Virus record (IMG/VR): IMGVR_UViG_3300028569_002586
Location: 1 to 64,000 of that record
DNA from: a virus
Direction: 5' to 3' (one strand)
Length of the DNA stretch: 64,000 nucleotides
The notes below the pieces were generated by a model, which ran no database searches, was not told the origin of the DNA, and worked only from the letters and a program-made list of their open reading frames with translations. Numbering within the stretch: the stretch's first letter is position 1; each line of letters opens with the position of its first letter. The position numbers and the translations under genes were made by a program. Positions 8,036-15,598 of this stretch are shown piece by piece.

Positions 8036-8043
8036 TATAAATA
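8036..8043 (+). promoter_or_regulatory. Late-type promoter TATAAATA
   Basis: Perfect T4 late consensus, exactly 5 bases before the ATG at 8049; predicted transcription start is on the ATG. Confidence 0.7.
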
Positions 8044-8048
8044 TTTAT

Positions 8049-8342
8049 ATGAAGTTAAACTTAAATATCACAAATAAACATATTCAGAACGGGACTTTCA
8101 GTGATCCCTCCAATTGTGCCATTGCAAAAGCCATGAAAGCCAAATTGGGTCAAGGAATCAAAGTTGGTGTCTTTCCTGATAGAGTTTATTTGGAAGTTAA
8201 GAAAAATAACAGCATAAGAAGATACAAAGGCACAGTGAGCAAAAAGATAACTCAGTTTATCAAAAGATTTGACGCTGGTCTGCCTGTTAGCCCATTCAAA
8301 CTAACCTTTAGTTTGAGCAAAGCTAAATCCATCTTAGTTTAA
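8049..8342 (+). CDS. Conserved-looking small protein (97 aa), function unknown
   Basis: The protein begins MKLNLNITNKHIQNGTFSDPSNC and is basic (many Lys/Arg) with no named domain. The IxxGxxxDxxNCAIAKAM pattern recalls small phage proteins of unknown role. The ATG at 8049 is preferred over an upstream one at 7986 because the late promoter TATAAATA lies just upstream and the longer frame would overlap the divergent gene. It ends one base before the convergent gene at 8344. Confidence 0.6.
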   Translation: MKLNLNITNKHIQNGTFSDPSNCAIAKAMKAKLGQGIKVGVFPDRVYLEVKKNNSIRRYKGTVSKKITQFIKRFDAGLPVSPFKLTFSLSKAKSILV

Positions 8343-8343
8343 G

Positions 8344-8784
8344 TTATTTTAGAGTGGGTACGTTGAACGCTTTGCAAATAAGCGTGGTGACATCTTTTTC
8401 TTTTACACCTTCATAGGCTTCATAATCACCATAAGGGTCATTGGAGGGTGTAACTGGTGTGTAAGGTAACTTTTTAATCTTGTCCAAAATTAGAGTCAAC
8501 AGTTGATTCAATGTCATGTCACTGTAAGCAGCACTCACAAACTCTTTGATGTCTTGAAAATTGAATTTGCTCTTCAAATCTTCAAAAGGATTTGCGTACA
8601 ACCCAAAAATGTAAATAGGAAGATATTTAGTTGCAGTCACTGCACAGTCTTGAATGACATGGTATGCAGCAGGATTTTGAATGGTCACTCCACTGTCAGG
8701 TTTTTCAGCAGCTTTTTGTGCAGGGCTATAGAGCTTGGCTTCTTTAACAGTGGAATTTTCAATTATGATATCAAGAAATCTCAT
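8344..8784 (-). CDS. Hypothetical protein (about 146 aa)
   Basis: The protein begins MRFLDIIIENSTVKEAK, is acidic, and has no recognised family. The start at 8784 is chosen because a TTTAAATA octamer (8790-8797) lies 5 bases upstream; the in-frame ATG at 8790 overlaps that octamer. It follows the dCMP deaminase gene closely and may also be read from it. Confidence 0.55.
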   Translation of the reverse strand: MRFLDIIIENSTVKEAKLYSPAQKAAEKPDSGVTIQNPAAYHVIQDCAVTATKYLPIYIFGLYANPFEDLKSKFNFQDIKEFVSAAYSDMTLNQLLTLILDKIKKLPYTPVTPSNDPYGDYEAYEGVKEKDVTTLICKAFNVPTLK

Positions 8785-8789
8785 AGACA

Positions 8790-8797
8790 TATTTAAA
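8790..8797 (-). promoter_or_regulatory. Late-type promoter TTTAAATA
   Basis: On the minus strand, TTTAAATA is 5 bases before the ATG at 8784. It overlaps the stop codon of the dCMP deaminase gene. Confidence 0.5.
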
Positions 8798-9203
8798 CAT
8801 GTTCCACAGTAATACCAGCTTTTTGAAGCAAATCAATGCCAGAATTAACTCTGTACATGTCTGAATAAACAACACGCTTAATTTTTGCTTGCACCAATAA
8901 TTTTGAACATTCAAAACAAGGTGACAGAGTAATGTAAGCTGTGGCACCCTCTGAAGAGTTGGTACTGGTTGCTAGCTTCATCAGAGCATTGCTCTCTGCA
9001 TGCAACACTTCAGGTTTGGTTACAAATTCTGCATCTTCACAGCTATTGTTGAAACCAGCAGGTGTGCCATTGAAACCATCACTGATAATTTGGTTGCCCT
9101 TCACTATGATGCAGCCCACCTGCATGCGTTTGGCTTTGCTCAATTGACTCCAACTGCGGGCAAGTTCTAAATATTTTTTATCAAGCTGCAGCTGACTTGG
9201 CAT
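8793..9203 (-). CDS. cd: dCMP deaminase
   Basis: The 136-residue protein has the zinc-dependent cytidine/deoxycytidylate deaminase signature: HAES (68-71, zinc ligand and catalytic Glu) and PCFEC (95-99, zinc Cys pair). It also has the GFNGTPAGFNNSCED stretch typical of phage dCMP deaminases. It converts dCMP to dUMP to feed thymidylate synthesis, and pairs logically with the dUTPase at 50731. It is shorter than T4 Cd (193 aa). Its start overlaps the nuclease gene by 23 bases. Confidence 0.9.
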   Translation of the reverse strand: MPSQLQLDKKYLELARSWSQLSKAKRMQVGCIIVKGNQIISDGFNGTPAGFNNSCEDAEFVTKPEVLHAESNALMKLATSTNSSEGATAYITLSPCFECSKLLVQAKIKRVVYSDMYRVNSGIDLLQKAGITVEHV

Positions 9204-9864
9204 AAGAAAGCATTTTCATGATATCAGAATACAGATAAGGGGTGTAATACACATGGAACTTGTTGTCAGCATCCAAGTACACAATGCCTAGCTTGCCAAT
9301 GATCTTGCCAGTCATGTTGTGATACATGTAGGCATACAAAGACAACTGCAAACTGTAGATGTTATATTCGCATTCACTCAAGTGATTCAGAGGCTCCAGT
9401 AGGAACGACTTGTATGCTGATACCAAATTAAACTTCTTGTTGGTCTTGAAATCATACACATTGAATGTGTTGCCTAAATCTTCAATAACATCAGCAGTAC
9501 CAGCGATTCTATATGTATGATTATAAACTAGTTCTTCACATTTAGATTTCTTAGGATTATACAAATCAATGCTCTCCAGAGACTCAAGAATATCCTTAAA
9601 CTCTGGGTCTATGTCCCCTGTTTTATTGTAGACATCAATGGCACTGTGTATGTTACTACCGCGAATCTTGCTCACTGCATTCATCTTGTTCCAGCGCTCC
9701 AGAACTTCTTTCTGTGAAATGCCTTCTTTTTCAGCTATTTTTTTGGAATAAAAATCAGAATCAAATTTCTTTTTGAACTTGTTAATCAGAGTAGTAGCAG
9801 AAACGTATTCTAAATCAGTGAAGGTATTTTTATATGAATGAGTAGCTTTGTCAAATTTGAGCAT
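9181..9864 (-). CDS. PD-(D/E)XK nuclease, RecB/Cas4-like
   Basis: The 227-residue protein shows SATTLINKF (22-30), RGSNIH (68-73), IAGTADVI (120-127, catalytic Asp) and VYDFKTNK (136-143, Asp and Lys), then a QLSLYAYM motif near 170. This is the ordered motif set of the Cas4/RecB-like exonuclease family. Phages use these in recombination, end processing or host DNA breakdown; which applies is not visible. A Shine-Dalgarno-like GAGG precedes the ATG. Confidence 0.82.
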   Translation of the reverse strand: MLKFDKATHSYKNTFTDLEYVSATTLINKFKKKFDSDFYSKKIAEKEGISQKEVLERWNKMNAVSKIRGSNIHSAIDVYNKTGDIDPEFKDILESLESIDLYNPKKSKCEELVYNHTYRIAGTADVIEDLGNTFNVYDFKTNKKFNLVSAYKSFLLEPLNHLSECEYNIYSLQLSLYAYMYHNMTGKIIGKLGIVYLDADNKFHVYYTPYLYSDIMKMLSYAKSAAA

Positions 9865-9886
9865 ACCTCATTATAAATGAAATGCA

Positions 9887-10111
9887 TTAATTATCAACTC
9901 TAGCTTTTGCAAGGATATAGGAGCAAGTATAGTTGTCAGCAATGGGTTGTTTGAACACAAGCTTGAAGCCTTTGGTGGCAAGCTTTTGATCCAATACTTT
10001 AAACCATTCTTTGGCCACATTCACAAGAATGGAGTGATTCCTTCTGTCAATTAACACAGTGTCTGTGAATTCTTCACAGATGGCCCGGATGTAATCAGTG
10101 TATGTCGTCAT
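9887..10111 (-). CDS. Small hypothetical protein (74 aa)
   Basis: The 74-residue protein begins MTTYTDYIRAICEEFTD and has no recognised domain. An ATTAAATA octamer lies 7 bases upstream of the ATG (10119-10126), a plausible late promoter. It belongs to a closely packed minus-strand group of tiny genes. Confidence 0.55.
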   Translation of the reverse strand: MTTYTDYIRAICEEFTDTVLIDRRNHSILVNVAKEWFKVLDQKLATKGFKLVFKQPIADNYTCSYILAKARVDN

Positions 10112-10130
10112 ACACTGATATTTAATCGGC

Positions 10131-10343
10131 TTAGTCTAAGTCTTCCACGTCCTCTTCGTCAACGTATGCAGAATTTACAAACTCTATTTCATCACTTCCA
10201 ACTGCACCAAATTTCACTGCTTTAATTAAGTTATCCAATTCTTCTGTCTTGAGATACAGAATACCCACTTCTTTGTCATCAATTTTTACAGCTATGTGAT
10301 ATGCAACTTCTGAACCACCTGCGTTAACTAGCTCCAATTTCAT
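10131..10343 (-). CDS. Small acidic hypothetical protein (70 aa)
   Basis: The 70-residue protein begins MKLELVNAGGSEVAYHIAV and ends in an acidic tail (DEEDVEDLD). The first half has a beta-strand-like pattern. Its ATG overlaps the stop of the preceding gene as ATGA, so the two are probably translationally coupled. No function is apparent. Confidence 0.6.
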   Translation of the reverse strand: MKLELVNAGGSEVAYHIAVKIDDKEVGILYLKTEELDNLIKAVKFGAVGSDEIEFVNSAYVDEEDVEDLD

Positions 10344-10519
10344 TTAGAATCAGAAACTGAAGACAGCACTGTTGCAATCTTGTTGTAAATCTGGCCAACC
10401 AGGGCCAATTCTTGTGCTTTGAATGCACCTCTCTGTGTGCATACTTCAATTAGTGTGGCAATGGATTTCATATCAGATACTGTCAAGTCTGTTGCAAGTT
10501 CAGTTGGTGTGTCACTCAT
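10340..10519 (-). CDS. Conserved small protein (59 aa)
   Basis: This short gene encodes MSDTPTELATDLTVSDMKSI followed by ATLIEVCTQRGAFKAQELAL and so on. The pattern LxVSDxxxIxxxIxxxxQRGAFxAxELxxVGxxYxK resembles a small conserved protein of T4-like cyanophages. The function is unknown; two helices are likely. It ends in an ATGA overlap with the next gene and fills what would otherwise be an unexplained 190-base gap. Confidence 0.65.
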   Translation of the reverse strand: MSDTPTELATDLTVSDMKSIATLIEVCTQRGAFKAQELALVGQIYNKIATVLSSVSDSK

Positions 10520-10533
10520 ATGTTGATATTATG

Positions 10534-10740
10534 TTATTTAATAGCTAGTTCCACTGGTTTTTTGTTACTAAGAATAATATCTATGTATTTTGATTTGAGT
10601 GTGGCTTCTTCACACCCTGTGCAATGAAAGTCTTTCAAATTGTCCTTTTCTTTTAGGAAATTGTTTCTGAGTTCATTGCAATTGTTTATTTCTTCAGGGC
10701 ATTTCTTATTGCAATCAAAAAAGTCCAATATCAGACTCAT
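10534..10740 (-). CDS. Small Cys-rich hypothetical protein (68 aa)
   Basis: The 68-residue protein has four or five Cys, including a CTGC pair (40-43) and CNKKC (10-14), that could bind zinc. It starts MSLILDFFDCNKKC. The start overlaps the stop of the preceding gene by one base, so coupling is likely. No family is recognised. Confidence 0.55.
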   Translation of the reverse strand: MSLILDFFDCNKKCPEEINNCNELRNNFLKEKDNLKDFHCTGCEEATLKSKYIDIILSNKKPVELAIK

Positions 10741-10937
10741 TAAACTTTGAAGCCTGCATTGATGTCATAGACCACAGTGCCTTCATGGTCTGTGATTTTC
10801 GAGATCTCCTGGTAATTGGAAGTTCTGTCATAAGCCTTCTTATGCACCTGCCAGGGGCAATCTTCTTCAATAATAAATTTAAAGTTTTTCTTATTGTTCA
10901 GATCTTTGACGAAGATTGTATATTTTTCAATGCTCAT
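10740..10937 (-). CDS. Small hypothetical protein (65 aa)
   Basis: The 65-residue protein begins MSIEKYTIFVKDLNNKKNFK and has an alternating beta-strand look. No domain is recognised. It is first of a five-gene minus-strand group of tiny proteins (10937 down to 9887). The short gap to 11005 contains AT-rich promoter-like sequence but no clear octamer. Confidence 0.5.
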   Translation of the reverse strand: MSIEKYTIFVKDLNNKKNFKFIIEEDCPWQVHKKAYDRTSNYQEISKITDHEGTVVYDINAGFKV

Positions 10938-11005
10938 TTGTATATGATAGTGTATAAAAGAGAGAGTTCCAGGTTATTTATGTGCAGTATTAAAAAATAT
11001 TAATT

Positions 11006-11677
11006 TTAGCTAGAGAGATTATATTTTAAATAGAGCGTTCTTCTTATTTTATTTTCTGTATATTCTGGGGACATGTGGAATACAGAGCCAAAATGAATAA
11101 CACAGTCTCCTTTTTTAGCAGGAACTTCAATAGCTTTTGATTCATCTATTTGTACACTGTCTATGAGATGAGTACCAGGTAGGTATTTTACTGCATCTAT
11201 GCCAGGTGCACTGTCTTCCAAATATATCCCTAAGATGAGTTTGTTGACCTCGCTTCTTGCTGAGTCTCTATGCCAATCAATGATCTTATTATCTTGCCTA
11301 TTTTTAAAGAAAAGGATACTATTTTTAAACCTATATCTGCTATCTATAAGATTCACATACTGATTGAGTTGACTGTTTAATAAAATTGAAGAAATGGATT
11401 TTAAATATTTGTGCGGATCCATTAAATTTACTAAATCAAAGCTGTTATCTCTTTTGATAAAGAAGGCTTCCCTGTGCACTGTGTCTACGTACAATTGTCT
11501 TGTATGAGTTTTATCTTTTGATAGCAGACTAGTTGAAACTTCTTGGCTGTAAGGCATGAATTGGGAATTTGTAAATTTTTTTATATATGCATCCAGTTCA
11601 CTAGTTAATTCAGAGATAGTTTCAGTAGCAAACCAGCTGCTCTTCACATCATATCCGTCAATTTTCAATTGGCTCAT
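11006..11677 (-). CDS. PhyH-type Fe(II)/2-oxoglutarate dioxygenase (paralogue 2)
   Basis: The protein has the phytanoyl-CoA-dioxygenase-like iron site: WHRD (H and D ligands), then FHMSP (second H), then RRTLYLKY (2-oxoglutarate-binding Arg). LPGTH, also conserved in PhyH proteins, lies between them. Such enzymes hydroxylate small molecules or amino-acid or sugar derivatives. The start MSQLKIDGYDV is chosen as the family-like N-terminus; the frame extends to 11740 but that part lies within the upstream gene. It overlaps the next PhyH gene's stop by 20 bases. The two are clear paralogues. Confidence 0.8.
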   Translation of the reverse strand: MSQLKIDGYDVKSSWFATETISELTSELDAYIKKFTNSQFMPYSQEVSTSLLSKDKTHTRQLYVDTVHREAFFIKRDNSFDLVNLMDPHKYLKSISSILLNSQLNQYVNLIDSRYRFKNSILFFKNRQDNKIIDWHRDSARSEVNKLILGIYLEDSAPGIDAVKYLPGTHLIDSVQIDESKAIEVPAKKGDCVIHFGSVFHMSPEYTENKIRRTLYLKYNLSS

Positions 11678-12362
11678 ATAAAAACCTATAGTATATAGTT
11701 CTTCTTGTGAATTTTGTGCTGTTAGTAACAGGTGATTCATGAAACACGCTTCCTACATGGACAATAGCGTCGCCTGGATTTGCCTCTACTGTTTCAGTAT
11801 TCTCTATCTTAAAATCAACCTCTTCAATTTTATGTGACCCTGTTAAAAAGCTGACTGCATCTCTTCCTTTGATAGACTCATCCAAATAAACTCCAACATT
11901 TATACTTTTACAGAAATTATCTTTACAAAATTGTGAATCTCTATGCCAATCCATTGAATGGTTATCACCTTCTGTCTTTTTTATGAGGTTTATTCTATCA
12001 AATATTAATCTCCCTTTAACCTGCAGTTCACTAAATACATTATCATAAATTGTATTGAAGAAAAAATCCTTAACTTCAGGATAGTCTACTTCAACATTAT
12101 GAATACAGATAAGAAATCTTTCATTATTTTTTTCATAAAACTCTAAATTTCCAACTAGTTTGCGCTCCTTATTTGATGTAAAATGAAATGACTGACTATC
12201 AGGAATGGATTTTACTTTAAATTCTTTATTCTGAATTTTATTTTTATTTTCTGCAAAAATTGAATCAAATTTTTTACTCAAAAAATCTAAATTTTTCTCA
12301 TCTAATATATTTTTATAATGCTCAAACCCCCTCTCTACTAGTCTCATATTATTATATAACAT
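11658..12362 (-). CDS. PhyH-type Fe(II)/2-oxoglutarate dioxygenase (paralogue 1)
   Basis: This 234-residue protein has MDWHRDS (H140, D142), FLTGSH, GSVFHESP (H208) and RRTIYYRF, the same ordered motifs as its neighbour at 11006. A tandem pair suggests two successive or alternative hydroxylations, or a heteromer. An alternative start at 12347 (MRLVERGFEHYKNIL) fits the family N-terminus and has a GTTATATA octamer 5 bases upstream. It diverges from the ParB-like gene at 12400. Substrate unknown. Confidence 0.8.
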   Translation of the reverse strand: MLYNNMRLVERGFEHYKNILDEKNLDFLSKKFDSIFAENKNKIQNKEFKVKSIPDSQSFHFTSNKERKLVGNLEFYEKNNERFLICIHNVEVDYPEVKDFFFNTIYDNVFSELQVKGRLIFDRINLIKKTEGDNHSMDWHRDSQFCKDNFCKSINVGVYLDESIKGRDAVSFLTGSHKIEEVDFKIENTETVEANPGDAIVHVGSVFHESPVTNSTKFTRRTIYYRFLYEPIEN

Positions 12363-12399
12363 GGAAAATAGTTTATTCTACATTAAATTAAGATAGAGC

Positions 12400-12795
12400 A
12401 TGAGAGTTGTAAATTACAAGGAGTTAAAAAAACTTATATACTTTGTACCGCAGCAATTAGATGTAAGCAAACAAATAGCTGCACTTAGACACATATTGGA
12501 AATTCTACGATCTGGATCAAAGGTGTTGTCAGATTCTCAACAAGAATATCACAATCTGTATAATTCAATTAAATCTGAAGGGATTAAAGAGCCTATTAAG
12601 TTTACCGAATTTTCTAGAGATAGTATTATATTGGTTGATGGTAAGCATCGATGCGCCATAAGCATTGAATTGCAACTTGATAATATTATTATAGATTTTG
12701 TAGATCCTCTAGAATCTATCTTCAGTAAGAATATATCTTCAGATGTTATAAAAAATATTCATAAAGAGATATTTCATGAAAACTGTAATAATTAA
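12400..12795 (+). CDS. ParB/sulfiredoxin-fold-like protein
   Basis: The 131-residue protein contains GIKEPIKFTEF followed by IILVDGKHRCAISIELQLDNI. This is the ParB-N core pattern (xGxxEPI...vvDGxHRxxAaxxLG), which binds CTP or acts as a nuclease or kinase in different members. There is no DNA-binding helix-turn-helix domain, so it is not a partition protein. Its last 20 bases overlap the sulfotransferase gene, linking it to the surface-chemistry island. Confidence 0.6.
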   Translation: MRVVNYKELKKLIYFVPQQLDVSKQIAALRHILEILRSGSKVLSDSQQEYHNLYNSIKSEGIKEPIKFTEFSRDSIILVDGKHRCAISIELQLDNIIIDFVDPLESIFSKNISSDVIKNIHKEIFHENCNN

Positions 12796-13489
12796 TGGAT
12801 TTAGAAGAGGTGGTACAAGCCTTCTTTGGAACATGTTGTGTAGTATCAAGGGCGCTTCTACATTAACTCTGCATAGAAATAACAGGCAAGAGAATGTTGA
12901 GATGGGTGAATATTTTGCTAAAAAAAATGAAAATGATTTCAAGGAACAAGCAAAAGCAACACCTCTGTTGATTGTAAAAGGTGTTGATGATGATATAAAA
13001 TACAATTCCTTAATTAAGCAATATAGTGAACAAGTGTTTGAAATAGGGCTATTAAGATCAAGATTTGCTGTGTGTGAGAGTTGGGTTAGAAGAGGCCATA
13101 CACTCGAAGAATTTATTGAAAAGTATAATAAATTTATTGATGATTTAAAAGCTAACAAGAATAATTTAGTACAATTTAATAAGCTTGTAGCATCTCCTTT
13201 TTATGCGTTAGAAAAAATATGTCAATTTATAAATGAGCCTTGCCCTGTAAATGTTACTATCATGAGCAAGTATATATGGAAAAATGCACATACAAGAGGG
13301 CCTGCTTTCAATAATGTTGGTGATTTTATTACATTTCCTTTTGGAGATCTAAAATTGAGTACAGATTACATAGATTGTAACATCGATCAGCGACATGAAA
13401 AAAATTTAAGTTCTGTTTTAAGAGATTATGTAGAGACAGCGTGCAAGGACTATACAACAGAATTTAATTCCTCTCTATATATACTGTAA
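12776..13489 (+). CDS. Sulfotransferase-family protein
   Basis: The 237-residue protein starts MKTVIINGFRRGGTSLLWNM, a P-loop-like 5'-phosphosulfate-binding motif of PAPS sulfotransferases (GxxRGGTSxLW). A later segment LLRSRFAVCESWVRRGH matches the 3'-phosphate-binding region (RxxxxxxxSWxRRG). It would move sulfate from PAPS to a sugar or other acceptor. Phage-encoded sulfotransferases are uncommon. It overlaps the ParB-like gene by 20 bases and converges with the GT8 gene. Confidence 0.75.
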   Translation: MKTVIINGFRRGGTSLLWNMLCSIKGASTLTLHRNNRQENVEMGEYFAKKNENDFKEQAKATPLLIVKGVDDDIKYNSLIKQYSEQVFEIGLLRSRFAVCESWVRRGHTLEEFIEKYNKFIDDLKANKNNLVQFNKLVASPFYALEKICQFINEPCPVNVTIMSKYIWKNAHTRGPAFNNVGDFITFPFGDLKLSTDYIDCNIDQRHEKNLSSVLRDYVETACKDYTTEFNSSLYIL

Positions 13490-13526
13490 TAGTAGTTCAT
13501 GTTACGTACTTGATTAATATACTGTG

Positions 13527-14294
13527 TTAGAAATTGATGATGTTGTTAAATTGGTTAAATTCATCTCTGTAGTCTTTTAGGATTTTTATCAAGAGTGGAT
13601 CCCCTACAACATTTCTCACATACTTGCAGAAGCATTCATCTACTGTTTTTCCGTCTAGAGGTTTCTTCTCACCTATAAAGTGTATTATTTTAGCTAAACC
13701 AATATTTTCTATAGAAATAAAGTCTGTAGTAAGGTTATATTTTATATTTAAAAAGTAATCAGGAAAAAGAATTTTATTAAAAATCTTTTGATTTCCATTA
13801 TATATTTTCTTCTTAGCTTCATGTAATAACATATTATGTGTTTGATCAGTCAAATATTTTTTAGAGATTAACAATACTCCTGCGTTATATCCTTTTTGAT
13901 CACCAAACGCATAATGCTTGTTTGTTAGATTATGCAGTTCTGATGCACAAAAATCATAATCTAGGTCAAACAACTCATCAAAGTTATCTTTTATGTGAAT
14001 ATCGGTGTCGAGATATAATATTTTGTCAAAATTAGTAAATGTTCTAAACATTTCAAATCTATAGCTTGGGTTAAAATTCCATATTCTATTTTGATTTTCG
14101 AAAACTATATTGTCACATTCGGTGTTATTAATTTGTATAAAATTTACGCTATTTTTGTATTGAAAATCGAACAATTCACTTGATAGTACATATATTGGTA
14201 TTCTACTTTTTACTTTGTTTAAACAGTAGATACAAAATTCCAGATACCTTTTATTGGTTTTATTGCATATGAACACTATACCATATTGCTTCAT
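13527..14294 (-). CDS. GT8-like glycosyltransferase
   Basis: The 255-residue protein has KILYLDTDIHI (91-101, the DxD metal site), DNFDELFDLDYDFCA, KGYNAGVLLIS near 133-143, and a late H-x-x-G-x-KKP stretch (IHFIGEKKPL). This is the ordered motif set of glycosyltransferase family 8 (glycogenin/LgtC type), retaining enzymes that use UDP-sugars. Its ATG overlaps the stop of the amidotransferase gene as ATGA, so the pair is coupled. Confidence 0.82.
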   Translation of the reverse strand: MKQYGIVFICNKTNKRYLEFCIYCLNKVKSRIPIYVLSSELFDFQYKNSVNFIQINNTECDNIVFENQNRIWNFNPSYRFEMFRTFTNFDKILYLDTDIHIKDNFDELFDLDYDFCASELHNLTNKHYAFGDQKGYNAGVLLISKKYLTDQTHNMLLHEAKKKIYNGNQKIFNKILFPDYFLNIKYNLTTDFISIENIGLAKIIHFIGEKKPLDGKTVDECFCKYVRNVVGDPLLIKILKDYRDEFNQFNNIINF

Positions 14295-15550
14295 ATATTG
14301 AACCCGCGTTTTATATTTTCTTCAAAGGGAAATTTATGTTTTTTAAAGAAGTTGTGTATCGGTGATTTGTAGTTTTTATTTTTAAGTTCAGGTTTAATAT
14401 TTAAAAAATTCTGAACTACATTTATATTTAAGAAAGGATATCTAGCTTCAACTCCATGAACTCCGCATACGGATTCTTCTTTGTATAAATATTTCTCTTG
14501 AGAGCCATGAAAAAAATTATTCCATGGAAATATTTCATCTAAATTTTTAGGAAAAATACCATTTAAAGTAGAGTTATTTTGAACACATCTGCCATGTATG
14601 CCATAATCGCTCATTATTTCATCACACCCTGCTCCTGATATCAGTATGTTTCTTGAATACTTCTTGGCTTCCTCACATATTATGCTCAATCCTATGGAAG
14701 CTTTATCGCTCTTATAGTTATAATAATCTTTATTAAAAATATAATTATCACCAAAAATGTCAATTAAATTATGGTGTTTATTTATAATTAAATTGTTTGT
14801 TTCAACAAAATTAACTTTTCCTAGATACTTGTCTCTTTCATCTAATATGCTTTTTGATTCATTCTTAGGTATACTAAAATAGTGCACGTTTTTGTTTAAT
14901 AGCTTACAACCAAGTGCAATTGCTCCTGAATCATAACCACTACTAATACCCATAAAACACCTGTCTGCAGGTATCAATGCATCTAAGCACTCGAGAAATG
15001 ATTTTTCCCATAAGTCAAAGCTATCTATATGTTGCTCAACGTTCAGTGAGTAAATGCTATCAGCTTTATTAGTTTTTAAATTTAGGATTGAATTGTTAGC
15101 CATTTTGTTAATATTATTAAATCCCAAGTCTTGCAGCACACCATGATACGAGGATATTCCTATTTCTCCATTCTCGTGACTGTAGAACATGGGCTTGGTG
15201 TTGAATAGATCAGCAAACAGGTACAGACAGCCTTTATCAATAAAAACACCTGAATATTCACCAATAATTTCTTTTAAATGCATATCTTTACACAGTTGAT
15301 TGAAAAGGTAGGGGCCATCAGAGGGGTAGCTATTGCAATAGCCATAAATTTCTCCATTATATACCATGCATGAATTATCCTTTATAAATGGCTGTGTTGT
15401 TTTTTCACCTGTGATATGCAACAAATTGTGCACAATATTGAAGTTAGAAATCTTGCTAACACTGGTGCTATCAGGCCCGCGCCTTTTTAATCTTCTATTC
15501 AAGTTATCAATGTTTGTTAATTCTTTTGTTGTGATTAGAAATGAGCACAT
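14291..15550 (-). CDS. Asparagine-synthetase-like glutamine amidotransferase (AsnB type)
   Basis: The 419-residue protein has both halves of class B asparagine synthetases. The N-terminal Ntn glutaminase has Cys2 as nucleophile, RRGPD (23-27) and YNGEIYG (64-70). The C-terminal ATP-pyrophosphatase half has SGYDSG (204-209, PP loop) and SGAGCDE (305-311). It is shorter than E. coli AsnB (554 aa). Related enzymes amidate sugars, peptides or uronic acids. Beside GT8, sulfotransferase and methyltransferase genes, an amide-forming step in surface glycan assembly is more likely than free asparagine synthesis. A TTTAAATA octamer lies 7 bases upstream. Confidence 0.82.
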   Translation of the reverse strand: MCSFLITTKELTNIDNLNRRLKRRGPDSTSVSKISNFNIVHNLLHITGEKTTQPFIKDNSCMVYNGEIYGYCNSYPSDGPYLFNQLCKDMHLKEIIGEYSGVFIDKGCLYLFADLFNTKPMFYSHENGEIGISSYHGVLQDLGFNNINKMANNSILNLKTNKADSIYSLNVEQHIDSFDLWEKSFLECLDALIPADRCFMGISSGYDSGAIALGCKLLNKNVHYFSIPKNESKSILDERDKYLGKVNFVETNNLIINKHHNLIDIFGDNYIFNKDYYNYKSDKASIGLSIICEEAKKYSRNILISGAGCDEIMSDYGIHGRCVQNNSTLNGIFPKNLDEIFPWNNFFHGSQEKYLYKEESVCGVHGVEARYPFLNINVVQNFLNIKPELKNKNYKSPIHNFFKKHKFPFEENIKRGFNI

Positions 15551-15585
15551 CTATTCTTATTTAAATTGACTTTGCTCATATTCTA

Positions 15586-15593
15586 GTTAAGTA
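15586..15593 (+). promoter_or_regulatory. Late-type promoter GTTAAGTA
   Basis: A variant octamer lies 5 bases before the ATG at 15599. The same TAAGTA variant precedes genes at 56713, 58914 and 60605 on the other strand. Confidence 0.4.
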
Positions 15594-15598
15594 ATTTG

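Noticed and set aside
7986-8048. Upstream ATG for the 97-residue gene
   Set aside because: It would overlap the divergent gene and precede the perfect late promoter at 8036.
12739-13158. Minus-strand frame opposite the sulfotransferase
   Set aside because: Low-complexity shadow; the plus-strand gene has clear sulfotransferase motifs.
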